Origin: Robiginitomaculum sp.
Lineage (GTDB): Bacteria; Pseudomonadota; Alphaproteobacteria; Caulobacterales; Maricaulaceae
Assembly: GCA_002733385.1 (NCBI GenBank)
Contig: NVVO01000043.1
Coordinates: 5,113-18,187 of the forward strand
DNA length: 13,075 bases
Reading direction: 5' to 3'
Shown here: positions 1 through 7,285 of the stretch, one piece after another
Numbering within the stretch: the stretch's first letter is position 1
How the letters are laid out: the number at the start of each line of letters is the position of its first letter
The notes under the pieces: generated by a model
The model's input: the letters and a program-made list of their open reading frames with translations, nothing else
The model's database searches: none
Told to the model about the DNA's origin: nothing
Made by a program: the position numbers and the translations under genes

Positions 1-536
1 GTCGCCTGTTTGCGCTTTTTCGGGTCGGGCCAAATGTCGTCCATTTTTTTGCCAAAGGAATTTTGCGCCGCAAACAAAAATACGACGTACAAAGCAATAA
101 ATACAAAGCTCGACATTACGCCCTGGATCGAGCGGGCAAACCCGCCGAGCAAAGCTTCAAAGCGTGCGTAGACTTCGAAACGTTTCTCGAAGCCCGTCCA
201 GCTACCATCTCCAAATCGATCAAACAGCGGATTAAATATCTCCCCAAGCCGCTGTTGGTAACGCACTGCATCTTGAGCAATACCGTGAGCCGTATCGGCG
301 ATAATCACAACGATGCCCGCCAGGGCGGCAATCACCACCAAAAACGAAATGCCCAGGGTGGCGAAATAGGGCAAAAACGCAATTTTGCGGTCAAGCCAGC
401 GGGCAAAGGCATCAATGATCAACCAGAAAAATATCGCCAGCGCAAACGGCGCCAAAATATCGCGCATCCAGTACAAAACCCACGCCGCCAACACAAAGGC
501 CACAAATAAAATACTACCCCGAGCCGCTCTATCCAT
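1..536 (-). CDS. AI-2E/PerM-family transporter, N-terminal part (partial)
   Basis: The minus strand is open from an ATG at 536-534 to the left edge, giving 178 codons with no stop, so the C-terminal half is missing. The protein starts MDRAARGSILF and has two hydrophobic hairpins near residues 8-45 and 58-85. A soluble stretch (about 86-145) rich in charged and aromatic residues follows, and then another membrane segment containing FVFIALYVVFLFAA. This order of a membrane pair, a periplasmic insert and more membrane segments is that of the AI-2E transporter/PerM family of inner-membrane exporters with eight or so membrane spans. A GGGAG ribosome-binding site lies 6 nt before the ATG. Family members export autoinducer-2 or act in Na+/H+ antiport in some species; the substrate here is unknown. 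It lies outside the repeat-bounded operon and is probably unrelated to it. Confidence 0.8.
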   Translation of the reverse strand, partial: MDRAARGSILFVAFVLAAWVLYWMRDILAPFALAIFFWLIIDAFARWLDRKIAFLPYFATLGISFLVVIAALAGIVVIIADTAHGIAQDAVRYQQRLGEIFNPLFDRFGDGSWTGFEKRFEVYARFEALLGGFARSIQGVMSSFVFIALYVVFLFAAQNSFGKKMDDIWPDPKKRKQA

Positions 537-595
537 TTTTGTCTCCCAAGTGATTAAACCTAACTCTACGCACAAGAGGGGTACATGTTAAGTGA

Positions 596-885
596 AAACC
601 ACAAAATTCAAAATTACTCACCAAGGTAATCAGTATTGGTTGCGGGTGTTTAATCTTTTCTCTGCCTGCAAGCGCGACTTATGTAGGCAATGATCCAATA
701 AATGCGGCCGACCCATTTGGTAAGCAGGCCGTTAACTATTGAAGAACAAAAAGCGGTTGATCAGGGCAATTTGGATCAATTTTGGCAATCGCGCACAGAT
801 CGGGGCGACCCTGGCGGTCATATGTTCAATCATGGACAACTTATTCATGTGGCTTATCAAGTGGGGGTAGTATTCATGTGTTCAC
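596..885 (+). pseudogene. Degraded C-terminal tip of an RHS/YD-repeat protein
   Basis: In one plus-strand frame, codons from 680 read YVGNDPINAADPFGK. This closely matches the conserved end of the RHS core (YVGNDP-N-DP-G). That frame stops at 740-742. The neighbouring frame, open from 702, continues with PLTIEEQKAVDQGN and FWQSRTDRGDP, which is plausible as the variable tip after an RHS core, so one frameshift seems to separate core end and tip. Upstream of the motif, codons from about 614 read KLLTKVISIGC followed by a hydrophobic run ending PASA, which resembles a signal peptide. There is no ATG, GTG or TTG in frame, and a stop lies at 593. The tip runs into the structured repeat at 886. 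RHS proteins deliver C-terminal toxins and often leave displaced tips; this one looks dead. The match is from memory of the motif, so the limits are approximate. Confidence 0.6.
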
Positions 886-979
886 TGTCTGACGTCAGCG
901 CTTATGGCACAGATTTAGGTCTGTGCTAAGGGAGAGTTTTTGCTCATCATCATCTTAGGCGTAAATGATGAGACAGAAA
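886..979 (+). repeat. Structured 94-bp direct repeat, left copy
   Basis: This segment matches 12978-13071 at 90 of 94 positions with no gaps; the differences are at 902, 931, 943 and 960. It contains the palindrome CTGACGTCAG (889-898). A 7-bp hairpin follows, with GCACAGA at 907-913 and TCTGTGC at 920-926 and a 6-nt loop. A second hairpin pairs CTCATCAT (943-950) with ATGATGAG (965-972). Compared with the right copy, the sequence AGGAG is changed to AGGCG (957-961), and the double ATG at 965-970 meets a TAA stop at 980 after five codons. If the right copy is a gene leader, this one looks like an inactive duplicate. Confidence 0.85.
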
Positions 980-998
980 TAAACAGGGCGTTCATTGG

Positions 999-1035
999 AG
1001 GGTAATACCCCCACTAAAAATGGGGGTATTACCCT
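999..1035. terminator. Perfect 15-bp hairpin downstream of the operon
   Basis: AGGGTAATACCCCCA (999-1013) is exactly complementary to 1021-1035, with the 7-nt loop CTAAAAA. Pairing can extend by three more bases (996-998 with 1037-1039) past a bulged A. It lies about 90 bp beyond the stop codon of the last operon gene, where transcription would be expected to end. Neither strand has a U-run after the stem (minus strand: CCAATGAACG), so it is not a standard intrinsic terminator. It could block 3' exonucleases, assist Rho-dependent termination, or be the remnant of a palindromic element. Confidence 0.45.
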
Positions 1036-1126
1036 ACCATAAGCTTTTGATCGGCATACTTTTGTACGCAGTATTGTGCACGCTTTTTATAGTGAAGCTG
1101 TTCGTCGCATAAAACACAACGGCCCG

Positions 1127-3274
1127 CTATCTTTGCTGGAGTGAGTCAATTTTATGTTTTTCATACATGATAGAAATTTTGCCATTGTTGGGTTTATCAT
1201 TAGCAACCGTGATGAATACATGGGTGCGGCGGTTTGGTGAAGTGGTTGGTTTGTTTTCACTGTTCTCCTCCCAAGCAATGACTGCCAGGTCATCCATGAA
1301 AATGGGGTGTATGTTTTTTCCAAACGTACGGAATTCCAATAACACTCTTACGGTTCGCTGAACTTTGTTAGGCGGTATGAAGTCAAATTTAAAGTTCTGC
1401 CAGTCATCCCCCTCTAAGATTGCCTCGCCAAGTTTTACCAGAGGGGCTTCTTCTAGTGCTTTATAGCGGTTCATAGGTCTGGGTCTATATTGGGCATATC
1501 CGGTTACATGAACATTGCCTTCAGACCTTAAATACCCTGTGAAGCTGAGAGAATTACTTGGCAATACGCGCATGAAAATTTTTTGGGCAAGTCTTGCAGG
1601 TTCATTTTCATTGGTGGGCATTATTTTCATCGCGTAATTACCAGTGCGGGATGTTTCGGTTAACTCCGATTTGGCATTTTTCGCCTCAAACGTCCTTTCC
1701 CCAGTACCGTACAAGGAATAACTTTCAAAGTCGCCCCGCATGAACAAGTCCATACCAAAGACGGGCTGAATACCTGTTTCATTTTCTAACTTAGCTTCCA
1801 CAGGCCAATATTGCTGTGCGACACTTTGCCAAAGCTCAATGACATTGTCGCCACCGGAAACGAGTTCTTCCCTTAAAACCGTCTTGAATACCGGGGCTTT
1901 GTTCTTTGCTGTGATGACCCCGTGCCCGCCAGATAGGGAAACATGAGTGCCGCGCTTTGCGGACAAGCTGATAATCCGCTTTAAAATATATTGGCGCATG
2001 TCGGATGTGGCAGGGACGGGTTTGTAATCTTTGATATGAATGGGGACTATTTCAGCGCGGTGGAAATCTTCGCCGTCCATCCAGACTTTCAATATATATG
2101 CACCGTGGGTTTCATAGAAAAATTGGTCAAAAGCAAAATTGCCGAGAGAATATGCGATTAATTTATCTTTATAAAGCTCTAGCCCGTGCGCGACATGAGG
2201 ATGATGTCCGATGATCAAGTCCGCGCCAGCATCAACTGCTGCCTTTAGCCGTTGTTCAGTTATCTCTGTGGGCTCTTCGCTATACTCCCTACTGCCGTGA
2301 TATTGGACAACAATGAGTTCGTCTTCTTGGGCTTCTTTGGTAACGGCACTTACGATATTCTCTGTGCTCCCATATGCAGCACCGCCTTTATTGATCTCGG
2401 CGACTTGGTTTGGTGTCACACGACCTTTCCAGCCAACAAACCCAAGAATACCAATATCTGTTCCGTTGATAGATGTTTGATAAGCCTGAAGAGCTTCTGC
2501 TTGGTTACGCCCTGCGCCTGAATATCCAAGGCCCGACCTTTCTAATGCAGCAAGTGTCGTATCAATACCGGCTGCAACATAATCATAGGTATGGTTGTTG
2601 CCGAGCGAGACATAGTCCGCACCCATCCACTTTAAAGCCTCAAGGATGTCAGGATGGGTGTAAAACACAACGTTTTTTGGTGCAGATTCGGGCAATTCAT
2701 TTGTACTCAGAACCGTTTCCAAATTAATTCCAGACAAATCTGCGGGCTCGAAATAAGGTCGCATGCCTGCTAATATTGCCTTCATGTCCTTTAGCCGCGT
2801 CTCAGGCTTGATAAGCACATCCTCGCCCCATTTTGGCTCCAGGTATCTGCGCCCCATCATGGCATCACCCCCGAACACCATGAGAGTTCGCCCAGGTATT
2901 TTTTCTACTAAATTAATGTTGGGGATTTCAATAGATGCGTCTTCTTTTACAGACAGTTCCGCATGGGAGAATGTATGAACACTTTCAAATACTCCTCCGC
3001 CCGATATGCGAATTTGGTAGATATCGTTGCGCTTGGTTGAGGCCTTATATACACCCTGCGCATTCGCAACTACGGGCGTGCCGTTGATGGAAACTGTTAA
3101 ACCCTTTGTAGAAGCGGAGCTTTCCAGTATTGAGGTTTTACCGCTAATTTGTACGGTTTGAGACTTTTGAGAACTGGCCGATATTTCCTCTGTATGCGAG
3201 CAAGCGTTTAGGCTTCCTGCCACAAAAACCATAAACGCGCAAAGCTGCACAATCCGATATGCTAATATCTTCAC
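1127..3274 (-). CDS. CapA/PGA_cap-family lipoprotein with C-terminal jelly-roll-like domain
   Basis: The 715-residue protein begins with a lipoprotein signal and the lipobox LNAC (Cys25), followed by Ser, which suggests a periplasm-facing membrane anchor. Residues 35-125 look like a small beta-sandwich. Residues about 130-415 are a CapA (PGA_cap) domain of the metallophosphoesterase fold. Its motifs are GGDAMMGR (135-142), NLET (184-187), GNNHTYDY (225-232), GHHPH (356-360) and YSLGNF (375-380). Residues about 512-670 (from FMRGDFES to DDLAVIAWEE) resemble a carbohydrate-binding or jelly-roll module, and about 45 unplaced residues follow. It starts at GTG, chosen because AAGGAGA lies 6 nt upstream. 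It is the last gene, 33 bp after the symporter. CapA proteins are linked to poly-gamma-glutamate capsules, but the biochemical role of many members is unsettled. Here the setting suggests a part in breakdown or binding of a polymer, which is inference. Confidence 0.88.
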   Translation of the reverse strand: MKILAYRIVQLCAFMVFVAGSLNACSHTEEISASSQKSQTVQISGKTSILESSASTKGLTVSINGTPVVANAQGVYKASTKRNDIYQIRISGGGVFESVHTFSHAELSVKEDASIEIPNINLVEKIPGRTLMVFGGDAMMGRRYLEPKWGEDVLIKPETRLKDMKAILAGMRPYFEPADLSGINLETVLSTNELPESAPKNVVFYTHPDILEALKWMGADYVSLGNNHTYDYVAAGIDTTLAALERSGLGYSGAGRNQAEALQAYQTSINGTDIGILGFVGWKGRVTPNQVAEINKGGAAYGSTENIVSAVTKEAQEDELIVVQYHGSREYSEEPTEITEQRLKAAVDAGADLIIGHHPHVAHGLELYKDKLIAYSLGNFAFDQFFYETHGAYILKVWMDGEDFHRAEIVPIHIKDYKPVPATSDMRQYILKRIISLSAKRGTHVSLSGGHGVITAKNKAPVFKTVLREELVSGGDNVIELWQSVAQQYWPVEAKLENETGIQPVFGMDLFMRGDFESYSLYGTGERTFEAKNAKSELTETSRTGNYAMKIMPTNENEPARLAQKIFMRVLPSNSLSFTGYLRSEGNVHVTGYAQYRPRPMNRYKALEEAPLVKLGEAILEGDDWQNFKFDFIPPNKVQRTVRVLLEFRTFGKNIHPIFMDDLAVIAWEENSENKPTTSPNRRTHVFITVANDKPNNGKISIMYEKHKIDSLQQR

Positions 3275-3280
3275 TTGAAT

Positions 3281-3287
3281 TCTCCTT
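3281..3287 (-). promoter_or_regulatory. Ribosome-binding site fixing the GTG start of the CapA-like gene
   Basis: On the minus strand AAGGAGA lies 6 nt before the GTG at 3274-3272. The GTG is followed at once by a good lipoprotein signal sequence, so the GTG start is well supported. Confidence 0.75.
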
Positions 3288-3307
3288 GAATTTGAATGCG
3301 TTTATAT

Positions 3308-4516
3308 TCAGTCCGCCTCGCCGTTTTGTTTATCGATTAATACAGCCGCCGCGATTTGACCTAGAACATTTACGCAGGTACGCATCATATCCGGGATACG
3401 GTCAATGCCTAACATGAAGGCAAGCCCGGCTACCGGCACACCAATAGCGTCGAGCGCGGGGGCCATGGTGACGATGCTCGAAGATGGCACTGGCGCCACA
3501 GTTAATGAAACCAGAAAAGTCGCCAGAATAACGGCGCCGGCAGTCGCAATGGGTATCGGCACACCGTATAAATGTGCCAAAAATACGATTGCGGCGCCCT
3601 GAAACAATGCGCTGCCAGGCCTATACATCGACGCGCCGAGCGGGATCAATAAATCTGCAACAGTTTCAGATACGCCCAAATTGTTTGTGGTTTCTTTCAG
3701 AGAAACAGGAATAGCGGCGGCTGTACTCGTGGTCGAAAACGCGACTGACACAGCACCCAACGTCCCTTTAAAAAACCGATATGGACTCATTTTTGCGACG
3801 AAAAAAAGCAAAGGTACAAAGACAAGGCCAACTAGGAGCAACAAGCCGACGAATACACAGATAATGAATATGCCAAGGCTTTGAATGAGGCCCCACCCCA
3901 ACAATGCCGTCGCGGGCGCTATGAGGCCGAAAATACCTATGGGCGCGGTATATAAAATCCACCAGACCAATTTGATTAAAGCTTCACTTATATCTTCTGC
4001 TGCCGTAATCATCCGTTCTCGGCGCTCTTTGGCCAGCGTTCCTGCTGCGGCCGCAAACAAAGCCGTAAAGACAATTAGCGGCAAAATCGCACCATCGGCA
4101 GCAGCCGCTATAGGATTGGACGGTACAAGATTGACAATAAAATCTGTGATGCTTTGCAATTTGGGTATCGGTGTGGCCTCAACCACTGGCATATCTATCT
4201 TGGGTGCAAAGCGCAGGCCAAATTTCATAACGACCATGCCGATGACAATTGCAGGAATGAGGGTAATCCAGTAAAAAGCCAACGTCATACCGCCAATTTT
4301 TCCCAACTTTCGCGGATCGCCTAAGCGTGCAACACTTGCGAAAATAACGGAAACCACTAACGGGATTACAATCATTTTAATGGCGTTGATAAATATCTTG
4401 CCGAGCGGAGCCGATTCGCGGGCAATGGTCTCAAGCACGGGATTGCCGGTCATTGCCGCGCCAAGTCCAACGGACAATCCAAGAAAAAGCCCTAATGCGA
4501 TAAGTTTATTGAGCAT
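3308..4516 (-). CDS. DAACS-family dicarboxylate/amino acid:cation symporter, non-canonical cation sites
   Basis: The 402-residue inner-membrane protein has the fold signature of the GltP/DctA/GltPh family. It has eight or so hydrophobic helices, the serine/threonine-rich first hairpin loop STTSTAAAIP (261-270), the second hairpin tip PVPSSSIVT (342-350) and the last-helix motif GIDRIPDMMRTCVNVLG (370-386). By alignment to GltPh, Asp376 and Arg379 match the residues holding the substrate amino group and side-chain carboxylate (Asp394, Arg397), which favours an acidic amino acid or dicarboxylate. The family's NMDG motif is replaced by residues 298-301 (Tyr-Arg-Pro-Gly), and the Asp405 equivalent is Gln387, so known sodium ligands are missing. 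The start is secured by AGGAGGA at 4528-4522, overlapping the stop of the upstream deacylase gene with only 10 bp between the genes. It probably carries the product of the periplasmic enzymes inward. Confidence 0.9.
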   Translation of the reverse strand: MLNKLIALGLFLGLSVGLGAAMTGNPVLETIARESAPLGKIFINAIKMIVIPLVVSVIFASVARLGDPRKLGKIGGMTLAFYWITLIPAIVIGMVVMKFGLRFAPKIDMPVVEATPIPKLQSITDFIVNLVPSNPIAAAADGAILPLIVFTALFAAAAGTLAKERRERMITAAEDISEALIKLVWWILYTAPIGIFGLIAPATALLGWGLIQSLGIFIICVFVGLLLLVGLVFVPLLFFVAKMSPYRFFKGTLGAVSVAFSTTSTAAAIPVSLKETTNNLGVSETVADLLIPLGASMYRPGSALFQGAAIVFLAHLYGVPIPIATAGAVILATFLVSLTVAPVPSSSIVTMAPALDAIGVPVAGLAFMLGIDRIPDMMRTCVNVLGQIAAAVLIDKQNGEAD

Positions 4517-4521
4517 GTTAT

Positions 4522-4528
4522 TCCTCCT
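4522..4528 (-). promoter_or_regulatory. Strong ribosome-binding site overlapping the deacylase stop
   Basis: The minus strand reads TAGGAGGA, with the TAG stop of the deacylase gene (4529-4527) overlapping the start of the near-perfect Shine-Dalgarno AGGAGGA. Five bases then separate it from the symporter ATG at 4516-4514. The overlap implies co-transcription and probably coupled translation. Confidence 0.75.
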
Positions 4529-6080
4529 AATTACATCGCTTGAGCGGTCGACCTGATAAAATGTTTTTTGAAACGCTATTCTCCACGACTAATGCGCCGT
4601 TGACAAATAGATGCTCGACCCCTTGCGATAAAAGTTCAGGGTTTTGGAAGTCCGCTTTTGCTTTAAATTCATCAGGGTTAAATATGACTATATCTGCTTT
4701 GTATCCAAGTTTAAGGTAGCCGCGTTCACAGATATTAAATGTGTCGGCAACAAGTCCGCTACTTTTATAGAGAAATGTTTCTATGGGCATTATGTTTTGT
4801 TCGCGCACATAGACATCATATTTTCTTGGGAAACTTGCATATTTTCTCGGGTGGCCTTGGTCACCATCAGAGCTGGTCATCACCCAATCCTGACGCATGA
4901 AGTTTTTGATGTCGTCTTCATTCATATTGAAGGATGCAATTTTTGCATCGCCCGCGCGTGCAATTTGGATTGCCACATTAACGGGAGAACTGTCATTTAT
5001 GTCTGCAATTTCTTCCAAGGTCTTGCCACGCCATTTCGATCTCTTATCTGTAATTAAAATTGCACCCGCTCCGCCGCGCCGACGCAAATTCTCGGCAACG
5101 TCAATAATTAGCTGCACTTGTAATGCAGGATTATTTAGCCGCGCCATGTATTTTTCAGGACCCCCAGCTTTTAAGCTGCGCGGTATCAGCGCATTTGAGA
5201 TACGTGTGCCGGACGCAGGCCAAGGGTACTGATCTGCTGTCACCCGCACCCCTTCTGCTTGGGCCTTTTCTATAGACGCGATAATCGGTACGCTCTTGCC
5301 CCAAACATCCACACCGAGAGCTTTGATATGTGCGATATGAACGGGAATATTAGCGCGTCTGCCTATTTCCAGAACTTCTTCAATAGCTGCTTCAACGCCT
5401 ATATTATAGGTGCTCTCATCGCGAATATGGCTGTCATAGATACCGCCCTTGGCAGCCGCCTCTTTGGCAAGCTCAACAACTTCATCCGTGTTGGAAAAAC
5501 TGCCTGGTGCATAAAATAAGCCAGTGGAAAGTCCGAGCGCACCCGCATCCATCGCGTCATTGATAAGCGCCCTCATACTATCGAGTTCTGCTTGTGTAGG
5601 TGCACGATTATCATCGCCCATCACCTTGCTCCGAATGGCGCCGTGCCCAACAAAAAATGCTGTGTTCGTGCCTATGCCTTTTTGTGTCAAATCTTGAGAA
5701 AGCTCTGTGATATTTGCAGCACCATAACCATCATTGCCGTTAAATACAGTTGTTACGCCCTGCATGCGGTAATTGGCATTTTGTCTTATGACCGCGTCAT
5801 CACTTTGCAAATCAATCAGGCTATGGGTATGGGGGTCAATGAACCCCGGAGCAACAATGAGACCCGTAGCATCCAACGACACTTTCGCGGCTACGCGCTT
5901 AGATGCATTCCCGATAAAGATAATGTTTTCGCCTTGAATTGCAATGTCGATAACTTGCCCTTGTGTATTATCACCAAGATATACGGTGCCGTTTTCAATT
6001 AAATAATCTACCTGTATTTTCTGCTGGCAAGCCGTCAATAACAACGATACTAATAGTAAGGAGAGCGAAAGAGTTTTCAT
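4527..6080 (-). CDS. N-acyl-D-amino-acid deacylase-family amidohydrolase, lipoprotein
   Basis: The 517-residue protein has a lipoprotein signal with lipobox LTAC (Cys18), so it probably acts in the periplasm. It belongs to the D-aminoacylase branch of the amidohydrolase superfamily, which removes the acyl group from N-acyl-D-amino acids. Visible metal and catalytic motifs are DPHTH (His84, His86), SHIRDES (His218), VHIAHIK (His248, His251), TADQYPW (282-287) and SSDGD (Asp405). The small beta-domain is built from the N-terminus (DYLIENGTVY) and the C-terminus (KADIVIFNPDEF). The usual Cys ligand in the GxTTxxxGNCG stretch is Asp117 here (GNDG, 115-118), a change that could alter the metal site. 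The ATG overlaps the TAA of the upstream M14 gene by one base (TAATG), which suggests coupled translation. The precise acyl and amino-acid preference cannot be told from sequence. Confidence 0.9.
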   Translation of the reverse strand: MKTLSLSLLLVSLLLTACQQKIQVDYLIENGTVYLGDNTQGQVIDIAIQGENIIFIGNASKRVAAKVSLDATGLIVAPGFIDPHTHSLIDLQSDDAVIRQNANYRMQGVTTVFNGNDGYGAANITELSQDLTQKGIGTNTAFFVGHGAIRSKVMGDDNRAPTQAELDSMRALINDAMDAGALGLSTGLFYAPGSFSNTDEVVELAKEAAAKGGIYDSHIRDESTYNIGVEAAIEEVLEIGRRANIPVHIAHIKALGVDVWGKSVPIIASIEKAQAEGVRVTADQYPWPASGTRISNALIPRSLKAGGPEKYMARLNNPALQVQLIIDVAENLRRRGGAGAILITDKRSKWRGKTLEEIADINDSSPVNVAIQIARAGDAKIASFNMNEDDIKNFMRQDWVMTSSDGDQGHPRKYASFPRKYDVYVREQNIMPIETFLYKSSGLVADTFNICERGYLKLGYKADIVIFNPDEFKAKADFQNPELLSQGVEHLFVNGALVVENSVSKNILSGRPLKRCN

Positions 6081-7285
6081 TATTTACTTTCTTGTGACAG
6101 CAATGTTCTCATCATTTCCTCGGCAAAAACCTCGGCGGCTATGGCAATAGATTTTCGGTTCGTATTGTCACCGACCTCATAGGTTATCGCAGGGATGCCG
6201 TATGTCGAATACATGTAGTTTTTGGAGACGGGTTTACCTGAATTAGGGCTTTGTTCGCGGGTGTATTTATAAACTTTATCATCAAGCCTGCCATCGACTG
6301 CCTTAAGCCAATCTCTCGTAAAAAATACAGGGCTAGTTGGTTCTTCTTCTGTTTGTGTATACAGCAAGTTTCGCCGTGTGGAATGAAAGTCCAAGAATAA
6401 TTCAATTTTATCCTCACCACTTTTAAAGCGCTCAAACTCTTTTTCTACGGCTTTGGTTTCAGGTTGTTTAAACGGCCCCCAGTCGCGGTTGAGGTCAACA
6501 CCGTTCATATTATGACGCCAATTCCCGTGCGTCACGCCGTCCGGGTTCATATTAGGTATGATAATTACATCATATAGCGTGCGGAAGTTACGGGCCAACT
6601 CATTGTCACCCAAAACGGTTTCCGCAAATGGTATGAGCGCAAGTGCGCCCGTAACTTCTGGTGGGTGCTGCCGCCCTACAAGGACGATATAAGGTTTTTT
6701 CACATCCGTATTAGCACGGGCTTCCAGCATGTATAATGGGCGACCTTCAATAGAAGCGCCAATAGAAGACTTTACAACAAAGGGGCGTTTTCCCATCTTT
6801 GCAACCCAACTATTATGAGCCCCGACCGAAAATATTTCTTGGGCTGAAATATAGACTGGACGATCTTTAAGCCGAATACGCATCTGTATTTCATTGTCAG
6901 ATTTTTTATTAATTTTTGCTGGGCTCAACGCTTTCCAATTTACCCCATCATAGCTAATTTTTGGCGGATAACGATGTTTGGAATGAGAATATTTTAAGTT
7001 AATCCGCAAAGTCCCTTTTTTGTTGGGTGTGACTTTAAACGCATACCACGGACTATCATTGATAGGTTTGTTTTCTGGATCAATAATTATTGTTAGTCTT
7101 TTCGAGGAAATTATATGGCATTTATTTGCCCGCGCTGTTGGAAAATTAACATCAATAACCGCCAACTCATTTTGACAAAGCGGTGCGGGCTTTGCCGGCT
7201 CGGTCGAATCTGCGCGCTGTGTAGTAGCCCAGCCAGTTAAAATAACTACCGCTATAACCATCCATATTTTATGGTACCAAAACAT
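6080..7285 (-). CDS. M14-family zinc carboxypeptidase, exported
   Basis: The 401-residue protein opens with a hydrophobic segment (about 6-20) that should be a signal peptide or membrane anchor; there is no clear lipobox. Residues about 40-160 form a beta-rich N-terminal domain like those preceding the peptidase in cytosolic-carboxypeptidase-type M14 enzymes. The peptidase part shows the zinc motif HPPE (His207, Glu210), the third zinc ligand in DFHST (His301), the substrate-carboxylate motif GVDLNRDW (Asn266, Arg267) and the catalytic glutamate in ITYEVGD (Glu370), so it should be active. Its start is supported by GGGAGA 7 nt upstream and lies inside the end of the dehydrogenase gene (17-bp overlap). 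M14 members remove C-terminal residues, and some cut gamma-D-glutamyl bonds, which would fit the D-amino-acid neighbours. That specificity is inferred from context only. Confidence 0.88.
   Translation of the reverse strand: MFWYHKIWMVIAVVILTGWATTQRADSTEPAKPAPLCQNELAVIDVNFPTARANKCHIISSKRLTIIIDPENKPINDSPWYAFKVTPNKKGTLRINLKYSHSKHRYPPKISYDGVNWKALSPAKINKKSDNEIQMRIRLKDRPVYISAQEIFSVGAHNSWVAKMGKRPFVVKSSIGASIEGRPLYMLEARANTDVKKPYIVLVGRQHPPEVTGALALIPFAETVLGDNELARNFRTLYDVIIIPNMNPDGVTHGNWRHNMNGVDLNRDWGPFKQPETKAVEKEFERFKSGEDKIELFLDFHSTRRNLLYTQTEEEPTSPVFFTRDWLKAVDGRLDDKVYKYTREQSPNSGKPVSKNYMYSTYGIPAITYEVGDNTNRKSIAIAAEVFAEEMMRTLLSQESK

Larger units (their letters stand above)
537..1126. other. Gene-poor stretch: RHS remnant, structured repeat, hairpin
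   Basis: This 590-bp stretch lies between two minus-strand genes and has no intact gene. It contains, in order, a frameshifted RHS-type tip (596-885), the first copy of the 94-bp structured repeat (886-979) and a perfect 15-bp inverted repeat (999-1035). The remaining bases, 1036-1126, show nothing recognisable. A small direct repeat, TATTCATGTG, occurs at 842-851 and 871-880, just left of the structured repeat. Confidence 0.7.

Noticed and set aside
63..509. Long plus-strand open frame opposite the PerM-like gene
   Set aside because: The minus strand encodes a coherent membrane protein with a good ribosome-binding site; the plus-strand peptide is low-complexity and charged, typical of an antisense shadow.
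886..979. Integron attC-like site or transposon terminal repeat
   Set aside because: The hairpins lack the attC core motifs, the two copies are direct rather than inverted, and no transposase, integrase or target-site duplication is visible in the window.
1087..1323. Minus-strand 78-codon frame overlapping the end of the CapA-like gene
   Set aside because: It lies almost wholly within the CapA-like gene in another frame and its peptide has no recognisable features.
3885..4274. Plus-strand 129-codon frame inside the symporter gene
   Set aside because: It is fully antisense to a clear transporter gene; its composition follows from the complement of hydrophobic codons.
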